DNA of 5,280 nt, taken from positions 1 through 5,280 of the forward strand of contig CAJIYY010000043.1 in NCBI GenBank assembly GCA_905181755.1. Reading direction: 5' to 3'. The first letter of the stretch is position 1; every line of letters starts with the position of its first letter. Source of the stretch: Candidatus Dadabacteria bacterium UBA1144 (lineage in GTDB: Bacteria > Desulfobacterota_D > UBA1144). Position numbers and translations under genes: made by a program. The notes beneath the pieces are model-generated. The model worked only from the letters and a program-made list of their open reading frames with translations. It was not told the DNA's origin and ran no database searches. Positions 1-5,280 of this stretch are shown here, one piece after another.

Positions 1-490
1 GAAAACTATGGACTTCTACCTCTTTTTTTAAATCAAACCAGGAAGTACATCCCCTAGCCTTTTCCGGATCGTATTCAATTCTTTTTGGTAGTTTTATTTT
101 AAAAATATCTAGAACATAGCAAACTAGAGGTTTCGTTGGTCTAAAATTAAACCTATCGACTAAGTAAGACTTATCCCATATGTGAAAATCTTCCAACAAG
201 TCTAATTGGTCAGGTGAAGAAATCTCGTATCCAGAATTGATTTTCCCTAAATATTCAACATATGATTGACCACTGTAATCAGCTTTCTCATTCAATAGAT
301 ACTTACTATTACGGAAATCTTTTCTTACTGTTTCGTTGGATTCATGTTCAAACGTAGGGAAAAAACCAAAATGCTCTTCCTTCTGAATAAACTCTTGTTC
401 ATGTATGCCGCCTTTTCTAAAAATTAAACAGATTTTTTTATTTTCACAAAACTTTAGGGCAGAAGACCATTCTTTAAGAATTGATTTTAT
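1..490 (-). CDS. DUF1802 family protein, partial (C-terminus beyond left edge), non-canonical start
   Basis: The reverse strand stays open from just after a TAA at 502-500 to the left edge, giving about 163 residues. The protein matches what I know of DUF1802: an early LKEW, then LIFRKGGIHE (about 22-31), FFPTFEH (43-49), a W...YLVDRFNFRP stretch (105-118) and ARGCTSWFDL (145-154). The family has no established biochemical function, and I propose none. The frame has no ATG, GTG or TTG near its beginning. AGGAGG at 508-503 is followed by CTG at 496 (6-base spacer) and ATA at 490 (12-base spacer). An ATA start gives MKSILKEW, matching the family's usual beginning, and would overlap the upstream CDF stop as ATAA. 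A start at CTG, a sequencing error or a mutated start remain possible. The gene follows the CDF transporter in the same direction and is probably co-transcribed. Family call is confident; the start is not. Confidence 0.82.
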   Translation of the reverse strand, partial: MKSILKEWSSALKFCENKKICLIFRKGGIHEQEFIQKEEHFGFFPTFEHESNETVRKDFRNSKYLLNEKADYSGQSYVEYLGKINSGYEISSPDQLDLLEDFHIWDKSYLVDRFNFRPTKPLVCYVLDIFKIKLPKRIEYDPEKARGCTSWFDLKKEVEVHSF

Positions 491-1104
491 AAACAGGACT
501 TACCTCCTACTTCTACTTTGTTAGATTTTATTATGTGATAACTCTCTAATCCTAACTTTGTAGCACTAAATAATATTATAATCCCAATTAGTGACCCTGC
601 AACAAGATCTGGCCATGATGAGTTCAACTTATAAACAAAAAATCCAGAAGCTATAATCAAAACATTCCCAAGAGCATCATTTCTACAACAAACAAATGCA
701 CTTTTAAGATTGACATCATTATTTTTAAATGGGACAAGTAATAAAGTCGAAGCTATGTTTACAACTAAAGCCAAGAATCCAATCCATCCAACAGTATAAA
801 ATGAGGGAACCTGACCAGAAGAATAGCTTAAATAGACTTGATACAAGGCTAATATTCCAAACAAACCCCAGATGGTACACTTAGAAATAGCCAAAACAGC
901 CTTTGTTCGTTGGCTTGAATAAATTACAAAAATACTGGTACCCAAAATTATAGCATCCCCAACATTATGTGCACTATCACTCAATAAGGCCGACGAATTC
1001 TCTAGATATCCGTAGTATAATTCTATCCCAAATATAAAAAAGTTAAGAGCAAAAGCTACTATTAATGCGTTCTTCTCACTAAAATTAAGTCTTAGCTTTT
1101 TCAT
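487..1104 (-). CDS. Cation diffusion facilitator (CDF) family transporter, short form without C-terminal domain
   Basis: This is a predicted inner-membrane divalent metal transporter of about 205 residues. Six hydrophobic helices lie near 13-33, 44-63, 70-95, 104-125, 135-159 and 165-187. The family signature SSALLSDSAHNVGDA spans the start of TM2, with H46 and D50 in the HxxxD metal-site positions. TM5 carries CCRNDALGN, so the matching pair is C139 and D143, with Cys in place of the usual His. The protein ends soon after TM6 and lacks the roughly 80-90 residue cytoplasmic domain that many CDF dimers use. I prefer the ATG at 1104 because it gives MKKLRLNF and leaves room for a TATAAT just upstream; an in-frame ATG at 1119 adds five residues. 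Neither has a clear Shine-Dalgarno. It diverges from the SDR gene and is followed by the DUF1802 gene. The metal (Zn, Cd, Co, Fe or Mn) cannot be told from the sequence. Confidence 0.85.
   Translation of the reverse strand: MKKLRLNFSEKNALIVAFALNFFIFGIELYYGYLENSSALLSDSAHNVGDAIILGTSIFVIYSSQRTKAVLAISKCTIWGLFGILALYQVYLSYSSGQVPSFYTVGWIGFLALVVNIASTLLLVPFKNNDVNLKSAFVCCRNDALGNVLIIASGFFVYKLNSSWPDLVAGSLIGIIILFSATKLGLESYHIIKSNKVEVGGKSCL
503..508 (-). promoter_or_regulatory. Strong Shine-Dalgarno (AGGAGG) for the DUF1802 gene
   Basis: AGGAGG on the minus strand lies inside the last codons of the CDF gene. It is the best ribosome binding site in the window. No ATG, GTG or TTG in the DUF1802 frame lies within reach: downstream come CTG (496), ATA (490) and ATT (481). 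Its presence argues that translation really begins here despite the odd start codon. Confidence 0.65.
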
Positions 1105-1109
1105 GAAAA

Positions 1110-1115
1110 TATTAT
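1110..1115 (+). promoter_or_regulatory. Candidate -10 box (TATTAT) for the SDR-led gene cluster
   Basis: TATTAT on the plus strand lies ten bases before the SDR ATG and overlaps the opposite-strand TATAAT. A start of transcription about seven bases on would give a leader of only a few bases, consistent with no Shine-Dalgarno before this ATG. No convincing -35 element is visible. It would be the only obvious promoter position for the rightward cluster, but the call rests on a short AT-rich match. Confidence 0.33.
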
Positions 1116-1116
1116 A
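1111..1116 (-). promoter_or_regulatory. Candidate -10 box (TATAAT) for the CDF gene, leaderless configuration
   Basis: A perfect TATAAT on the minus strand is followed by six bases and then the in-frame ATG at 1104. Transcription normally begins about 6-8 bases after the -10 box, which puts the start at or next to that ATG and would explain the absent Shine-Dalgarno. I see no good -35 match 16-18 bases upstream. In AT-rich DNA such a hexamer can arise by chance, so confidence is modest. Confidence 0.4.
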
Positions 1117-1125
1117 CATTAAAGT

Positions 1126-1917
1126 ATGAACCTAAAATTAGACAACAAGTTCGCTATTGTATGCGCTTCAACTAAAGGTCTAGGCTTTGCTGTAGCAAAA
1201 TCTTTATTAAATGAAGGCTGTGAAGTTTTAATCTGTTCATCTAAAGAAGCAAATATTTCTCGAGCTAATGAAATTTTATCAAACGAAGGTCTTAAGAACT
1301 TTCACTCTTTAAAAGTCGACTTATCAACAAACGAGGGAGTAGTAAAATTATTTAAGTTTGCAGTTTCTAAAAGTAAAAGAATAGATATCTTAGTAAACAA
1401 TTGTGGCGGTCCTGACCAAGGAACTTTTGATGATGTTAATGAAGAACAACTAATAAATGCATTTAATAAAAATTTAAAGAATATATTTACACTTACAAAG
1501 CTAGTTCTTCCCATAATGAAGGCAAATAACTGGGGAAGAATCGTTAATATTACATCCACATCTGCTAAACAACCTATAGACAGCCTAATACTCTCAAATA
1601 TAATGAGATCAGCAACAACTTCATTCTCAAAATCTATCTCTAATGAATACGCAAGATTTAACATTATGGTAAATAATGTTTTACCTGGGAGAATACTTAC
1701 TGATCGAATACTTCAAATATCAGAGTTGAAGAGCAAAGAGAGCGGAATAGATAAGCGCGACATACTAGAAGCTTTAGGTCAGGACTTGCCAATTGGAAGA
1801 ATTGGTAATCCTGAAGAATTTGCACCTATAGTAACCTTTTTATGTTCTGAAATGTCTAGTTATATTACTGGGAATTCTATCAATGTTGATGGTGGACTAG
1901 TTAAGTCTTTATTTTAA
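1126..1917 (+). CDS. Atypical SDR-family oxidoreductase-like protein (FabG-like fold, non-canonical active site)
   Basis: At 263 residues this has the full length and layout of a short-chain dehydrogenase/reductase. A Rossmann start lies at 9-20, VNNCGG at 90-95 (usual NNAGG), GRIVNITSTSAKQP at 137-150, NNVLPGRI at 183-190, and a C-terminal ITGNSINVDGG at 247-257. The key motifs are altered. The TGxxxGxG cofactor motif reads CASTKGLG (13-20). The catalytic Ser appears kept as S144, but 13 residues later, where YxxxK should be, it has S157-N-I-M-R161. This pattern fits the SDR subgroup I recall as BKR-like SDR-like (containing APE0912 of Aeropyrum), described as lacking perfect cofactor and catalytic motifs; that assignment is from memory. 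Substrate and activity are unknown, and it should not be called FabG on this evidence. It leads the rightward cluster, has no Shine-Dalgarno, and diverges from the CDF gene 21 bases away. Confidence 0.85.
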   Translation: MNLKLDNKFAIVCASTKGLGFAVAKSLLNEGCEVLICSSKEANISRANEILSNEGLKNFHSLKVDLSTNEGVVKLFKFAVSKSKRIDILVNNCGGPDQGTFDDVNEEQLINAFNKNLKNIFTLTKLVLPIMKANNWGRIVNITSTSAKQPIDSLILSNIMRSATTSFSKSISNEYARFNIMVNNVLPGRILTDRILQISELKSKESGIDKRDILEALGQDLPIGRIGNPEEFAPIVTFLCSEMSSYITGNSINVDGGLVKSLF

Positions 1918-1941
1918 CTACTCTTAAGGTAAGTTTAGAGG

Positions 1942-2136
1942 ATGAGCTTTAAAGAAATTTTAAAAAATACAAACGATCAAGTCTTAAAAGGATTAATACT
2001 TAAAGTTAAGAACGAAAGTATGAAAAAAGACATGCTTTGGCCTGAGCTAAGAATATTCTTAAAAGACCTTAAGGATTATGATGAAGAGATCTTCCTAAAA
2101 GTTTTAAATTTAATCACAGAGAAAAAATACAAATAA
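1942..2136 (+). CDS. Hypothetical 64-residue protein upstream of cysK
   Basis: I do not recognise this protein. It is small, highly charged and Lys-rich, with no signal peptide, membrane segment or Cys/His metal motif. Hydrophobic residues recur at helical spacing (for example VLKGLILKVK at 14-23 and IFLKVLNLI at 50-58), so a small helical, soluble protein is likely; a WPEL turn sits at 33-36. It follows the SDR stop by 24 bases and its TAA overlaps the cysK ATG by one base (TAATG at 2134-2138), the usual layout for coupled translation. A weak TAAGG at 1925-1929 lies about 12 bases upstream, and a closer AGAGG abuts the ATG. The placement between two co-directional genes, the clean overlap and the codon use support a real gene. 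A role linked to cysK would be a guess. Confidence 0.68.
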   Translation: MSFKEILKNTNDQVLKGLILKVKNESMKKDMLWPELRIFLKDLKDYDEEIFLKVLNLITEKKYK

Positions 2137-3056
2137 TGAAATTGTTTACGAGTATTTTGGAAACAATTGGGAACACTCCTATTGTTAAACTTGATAATTT
2201 ATATCAAAATCAAGAAGTTGAAATATTTGGAAAATTAGAGAGCTTAAACCCAGGGGGCAGTATAAAAGACAGAATATGCCTCAAGATGATTGAAGATGCG
2301 GAAGATAAAAACTTAATTACTCCTGGAAAAACTACTATAATTGAGCCCACAAGTGGGAATACAGGAATAGGTCTTGCTCTGATCTGCGCAACAAAAGGAT
2401 ACAAATTAATACTTGCCATGCCTGAGGATATGAGTGAAGAAAGAAGAAAAATGCTGGCAGCATATGGAGCAAAAGTAATACTAACTCCTAAGGAAACTCA
2501 AATGGAGGGCTCTATTCAAAAATGTGCAGAACTACTTAAAGACATTAAGGACTCATTTTCACCTAAACAATTTAATAATTTTAGCAATCCTGAGGCACAC
2601 AAAAAAACAACAGCTTTAGAAATTATTAATCAAATGAATTCAAAAATTAATTGTTTCGTAGCAGGTGTAGGTACTGGTGGAACAATTTCCGGTGTTGGCA
2701 GTGCATTAAAGGAAAAAATACCCAACATAGAAATAGTTGCGGTTGAACCGTATGAGTGCCCTACTATCTCAGAAGGAGAGTCAAGACCTCACTTGATTCA
2801 AGGAATAGGTGCAGGTTTTATACCTCAGACTCTTGATAAAAATTCGTATGACCAAGTAATTAAGATAAAAGGGGAAGAAGCAGTCGCTATGACCAAGAAA
2901 CTGGCGACAGATTATGGCCTTCTTGTAGGTGTCTCTGCTGGTGCAAATGTATTGGCATCTATTGTGATGGCAAAAGAACTTAATAAAGGTGACAAAGTTG
3001 TAACAATCTTATGTGATACCGGAGAAAGATATCTAAGCACTGGTATCTTTAGCTAG
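2136..3056 (+). CDS. cysK: Cysteine synthase A (O-acetylserine sulfhydrylase)
   Basis: This PLP enzyme joins O-acetyl-L-serine with sulfide to give L-cysteine and acetate in the cytoplasm, the last step of cysteine synthesis. At 306 residues it is near the usual length. The PLP-binding lysine is K44 in GGSIKDR (40-46). The substrate/asparagine loop is PTSGNTGIGL (71-80). The phosphate-binding loop is GVGTGGTISG (177-186), and the Ser contacting the PLP ring nitrogen is probably S268 in SAGAN. NPEAHKKTT (151-159), IQGIGAGFIP (221-230) and the C-terminal CDTGERYLSTG favour CysK over CysM or cystathionine beta-synthase. The ATG overlaps the stop of the small upstream gene, so translation is probably coupled; a Shine-Dalgarno is weak or absent. 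No serine acetyltransferase (cysE) gene is in view. All expected catalytic residues are present. Confidence 0.94.
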   Translation: MKLFTSILETIGNTPIVKLDNLYQNQEVEIFGKLESLNPGGSIKDRICLKMIEDAEDKNLITPGKTTIIEPTSGNTGIGLALICATKGYKLILAMPEDMSEERRKMLAAYGAKVILTPKETQMEGSIQKCAELLKDIKDSFSPKQFNNFSNPEAHKKTTALEIINQMNSKINCFVAGVGTGGTISGVGSALKEKIPNIEIVAVEPYECPTISEGESRPHLIQGIGAGFIPQTLDKNSYDQVIKIKGEEAVAMTKKLATDYGLLVGVSAGANVLASIVMAKELNKGDKVVTILCDTGERYLSTGIFS

Positions 3057-3079
3057 TTTTTTTAGGTATATTGTGTTTT

Positions 3080-5011
3080 ATGAACAACTCTTTTTTAAAA
3101 AATTTATTTGTTTGGTTTATTATCTTTGCTTCTTTAATGGGAGCTTACCAAATACTTTCAGAAGGAAAAAAGGAATATAACGATTTAAAATATAGTGAAT
3201 TCTTGAATGTTGTAGATGCAGGTCAAGTCTTACAAGTTGAAATAAAAGGCAATGAAATCTCTGGTGAATTCCTAATGCCAGCTGGAGATGGGAAACCAGA
3301 ATACTTTAAAACGTTTGGACCTGTTGGGGATGAATTATTAATAAAGCTTTCATCAAAAAAGATCAATTTTAACTTCATATCTGACCAAGAAAGTGGGCTA
3401 CTAGGCTTTTTAATAAACTGGGGCCCAATGATTTTCCTTATATTAATAATGGTTTTCTTTTTTAGGCAAATTCAAGCTGGGGGAAAGGGAGCAATGAGTT
3501 TTGGTAAAAGTAAAGCAAGGATGTTAAACAAAGAAGATAATAAAAAAAATTTTGGTGATGTTGCTGGTATAGATGAAGCGAAAGATGAAGTTCAAGAGAT
3601 TGTTGATTTTTTAAAAAATCCTAAAAAATTTACAAATCTTGGCGGTAGAATACCTAAGGGAATACTTTTGGTAGGTTCTCCAGGTACTGGAAAAACTCTT
3701 CTAGCAAAAGCTATTGCTGGAGAGGCATTGGTTCCATTTTTTATAATAAGTGGAAGTGACTTTGTTGAAATGTTTGTTGGTGTTGGTGCCTCCAGGGTTA
3801 GAGATCTTTTCGCTCAGGACAAAAAAAATGCACCCTGTATAGTTTTTGTTGATGAGCTAGACGCTGTAGGAAGACATAGAGGTGCAGGTCTAGGTGGTGG
3901 GCATGATGAAAGAGAGCAAACACTCAATCAATTATTGGTTGAAATGGACGGCTTTGAATCAACAGAAGGCATTATAGTTATGGCCGCAACGAATAGGCCT
4001 GACGTATTAGATCCAGCGTTATTAAGACCCGGAAGATTTGATAGACAAGTTGTAGTCCCAAAGCCAGACGTCAAGGGCAGAGAGGAGATATTAAAGGTTC
4101 ACACCAGAAAGACACCCCTCCACAAAGATGTTGAGCTTAAAGTTGTAGCACGCTCTACTCCTGGGTTTTCAGGTGCAGACATAGAGAATTTAGTCAACGA
4201 AGCTGCGCTTAGAGCAGCCAGAAGTGATAAGACTACTCTTGATATGGATGATTTTGAATTTGCAAAAGATAAAGTTGTTATGGGTTCTGAGAGAAAGAGT
4301 ATGGTTGTAAGCGACCACGAAAGGAAAGTGACAGCATATCATGAAGCTGGTCATGCTTTGGTGGCTAAGCTTACACCCGGTACTGACCCGGTACACAAAG
4401 TGACAATTATACCGAGAGGAATGGCTCTTGGATTAACAATGCAGCTACCGACTGAAGACAAATATATGCTCAGTAAAGACTACCTGCTTAAAAGTATAGC
4501 TGTCTTACTAGCTGGAAGAGCTGCAGAAGAAATAATATACAACGAAAGAACAACTGGTGCTGGTAACGATTTAGAAAGAGCTACTGAAATGTCACGCAAA
4601 ATGGTTACAGAATGGGGAATGTCAGAAAAAGTTGGCCCTATAAGGTTAGCTCAAAAAGAAGGGGCTGTATTTCTTGGAAAAGATATGTCATCAAGGACTA
4701 ATCATAGTGAAGCTACAAGTATTGAAATAGACTCAGAAATCAAAGAGATAATAGTAAACCAATATAATTACTCTCTAAAATTATTAAAAGAAAATGAAAA
4801 AATGCTTCACAATCTAGCTAATCTATTGCTAGAAACAGAAAGTGTAAATGCAAAACAGTTAGATGCACTTATTAATGCTGACAATCCTAAAACACCTCCA
4901 GAGGACGAGACCCCTAGTGATTCATCTGGCTCAGGAAGCAATAACGATTCGGGCTGGTCAGGTCTTCAAAGTGATCCAACAGCTGCATTAAAAAGTATAG
5001 AAAAAGCATAA
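3080..5011 (+). CDS. ftsH: ATP-dependent zinc metalloprotease FtsH
   Basis: FtsH is a membrane-anchored hexameric AAA+ protease that extracts and degrades misfolded membrane proteins and some short-lived cytosolic regulators. Numbering from the ATG at 3080 (643 residues): TM1 about 8-26, a periplasmic domain to about 107, TM2 108-128, then the AAA+ module. Walker A is GSPGTGKT (199-206; Ser replaces the commoner second Pro), the pore loop MFVG is 231-234, Walker B ends in VDELD with D258/E259, and the arginine fingers are R316 and R319 in the second region of homology. The zinc site is HEAGH (H421, E422, H425) with D497 in GAGNDLERAT as likely third ligand. After about residue 600 comes a Pro/Ser/Gly/Asn-rich tail. 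A TTG at 3071 would add three residues; I prefer the ATG because AGGT at 3064-3067 is too close to the TTG. It lies 23 bases after cysK and 2 before folP. Confidence 0.97.
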   Translation: MNNSFLKNLFVWFIIFASLMGAYQILSEGKKEYNDLKYSEFLNVVDAGQVLQVEIKGNEISGEFLMPAGDGKPEYFKTFGPVGDELLIKLSSKKINFNFISDQESGLLGFLINWGPMIFLILIMVFFFRQIQAGGKGAMSFGKSKARMLNKEDNKKNFGDVAGIDEAKDEVQEIVDFLKNPKKFTNLGGRIPKGILLVGSPGTGKTLLAKAIAGEALVPFFIISGSDFVEMFVGVGASRVRDLFAQDKKNAPCIVFVDELDAVGRHRGAGLGGGHDEREQTLNQLLVEMDGFESTEGIIVMAATNRPDVLDPALLRPGRFDRQVVVPKPDVKGREEILKVHTRKTPLHKDVELKVVARSTPGFSGADIENLVNEAALRAARSDKTTLDMDDFEFAKDKVVMGSERKSMVVSDHERKVTAYHEAGHALVAKLTPGTDPVHKVTIIPRGMALGLTMQLPTEDKYMLSKDYLLKSIAVLLAGRAAEEIIYNERTTGAGNDLERATEMSRKMVTEWGMSEKVGPIRLAQKEGAVFLGKDMSSRTNHSEATSIEIDSEIKEIIVNQYNYSLKLLKENEKMLHNLANLLLETESVNAKQLDALINADNPKTPPEDETPSDSSGSGSNNDSGWSGLQSDPTAALKSIEKA

Positions 5012-5013
5012 AA

Positions 5014-5280
5014 ATGCATCTAAAAATTAAAAAAAAGAAATTCAACTTAGATCAATCTCCTTTAATCGTAGCTATCTTAAATCTTACTCCTGACTCATTC
5101 TACGATGGTAATAAATATAAAACTAAAGACTCCTTATTAAAAAGAGTTGAGCAAATAGTAAAAGAAGGAGCCGATATTCTAGATATAGGAGGAGAATCTT
5201 CAAGACCTCAATCAAAAAGAATCTCAGCCGAAATTGAAAAAGATAGAGGAATAGAAAAGCTAATATTGATTAAGAAGAAT
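5014..5280 (+). CDS. folP: Dihydropteroate synthase, partial (N-terminal 89 residues, cut by right edge)
   Basis: FolP condenses 6-hydroxymethyl-dihydropterin diphosphate with p-aminobenzoate in folate synthesis and is the target of sulfonamides. The 89 residues in view carry both N-terminal family signatures: VAILNLTPDSFYDGN (19-33), with the conserved TPDSF loop, and GADILDIGGESSRPQ (52-66), the pterin-binding strand and following loop, where most homologues read GGESTRPG. A conserved E follows in the SAEIEKDR segment (72-79). The frame is open to the window edge without a stop. The ATG is two bases after the ftsH TAA, which supports co-transcription and probably coupled translation; only a weak purine run precedes it. 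The ftsH-folP order is well known in Proteobacteria. The catalytic C-terminal half cannot be assessed. Confidence 0.93.
   Translation, partial: MHLKIKKKKFNLDQSPLIVAILNLTPDSFYDGNKYKTKDSLLKRVEQIVKEGADILDIGGESSRPQSKRISAEIEKDRGIEKLILIKKN

Noticed and set aside
1302..1664. 120-residue minus-strand open frame
   Set aside because: It lies wholly inside the SDR gene on the other strand, has no recognisable motif or ribosome binding site, and the plus-strand protein is clearly the conserved one.
1921..1941. Possible small hairpin (CTCTTAA ... TTAGAG) after the SDR stop
   Set aside because: The stem is about six pairs with a bulge, AT-rich and without a following T run. It also covers the start region of the small gene, so a terminator is unlikely and a regulatory hairpin is not supported.
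2210..2419. 69-residue minus-strand open frame
   Set aside because: It is antisense to the conserved PLP-lysine and asparagine-loop part of cysK and has no family features.
3054..3063. T run after the cysK stop as a terminator
   Set aside because: No GC-rich inverted repeat precedes the T run, so it lacks the stem of an intrinsic terminator.
3067..3072. TATATT seven bases before the ftsH ATG as a promoter
   Set aside because: There is no -35 match at suitable spacing, and such a hexamer is expected by chance in this base composition. An AGGT nearby suggests ordinary ribosome recruitment instead.
3071..3079. TTG at 3071 as the ftsH start
   Set aside because: It adds only three residues, lies about four bases from the AGGT, and the ATG at 3080 gives a normal FtsH N-terminus.
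4190..4396. 68-residue minus-strand open frame
   Set aside because: It is antisense to the ftsH AAA+/protease junction, with no supporting motif or context.
1..5280. Mobile elements, CRISPR arrays, tRNA/rRNA genes, toxin-antitoxin or defence systems
   Set aside because: I looked on both strands and saw no direct-repeat arrays, terminal inverted repeats, transposase motifs, cloverleaf-like segments or paired toxin/antitoxin genes. The window is explained by the listed genes.

Overview
The window is AT-rich and gene-dense, with no stretch over 300 bases lacking a gene. It looks like part of a compact bacterial chromosome. The ftsH-folP order on the right is the arrangement known from Proteobacteria (rlmE-ftsH-folP-glmM in E. 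coli). The low GC, one-to-few-base gene junctions and overlapping genes suggest a small-genome, possibly uncultured aquatic lineage. That placement is inference; there is no rRNA here to settle it.

Left arm (1 to about 1104, minus strand): a two-gene unit reading leftward. It holds a short six-helix cation diffusion facilitator (CDF) transporter without the usual cytoplasmic domain, then a DUF1802-family protein that runs off the left edge. The DUF1802 frame has a perfect AGGAGG ahead of it but no ATG, GTG or TTG at its beginning. The best-placed codon is an ATA overlapping the CDF stop.

Centre (about 1105-1125): a very short divergent intergenic gap. A TATAAT on the minus strand lies six bases before an in-frame ATG of the CDF gene, and an overlapping TATTAT on the plus strand lies ten bases before the ATG of the rightward gene. 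This suggests back-to-back promoters producing leaderless or nearly leaderless mRNAs.

Right arm (1126 to 5280, plus strand): five tightly packed co-directional genes. They are an atypical SDR-fold oxidoreductase whose cofactor and catalytic motifs are altered, a 64-residue protein I cannot identify, cysteine synthase (cysK), the membrane AAA+ zinc protease FtsH, and the N-terminal part of dihydropteroate synthase (folP), cut by the right edge. Gaps range from a one-base overlap to 24 bases, and I found no convincing terminator between them, so they may be co-transcribed. Their roles (cysteine synthesis, membrane protein quality control, folate synthesis) are mostly housekeeping and do not form one pathway.

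I found no CRISPR array, insertion sequence, tRNA, rRNA or clear mobile element. The items worth a second look are the missing start codon of the DUF1802 gene, the degenerate SDR active site, the Cys-for-His substitution in the CDF metal site, the leaderless-looking divergent promoter, and the unknown small protein coupled to cysK.
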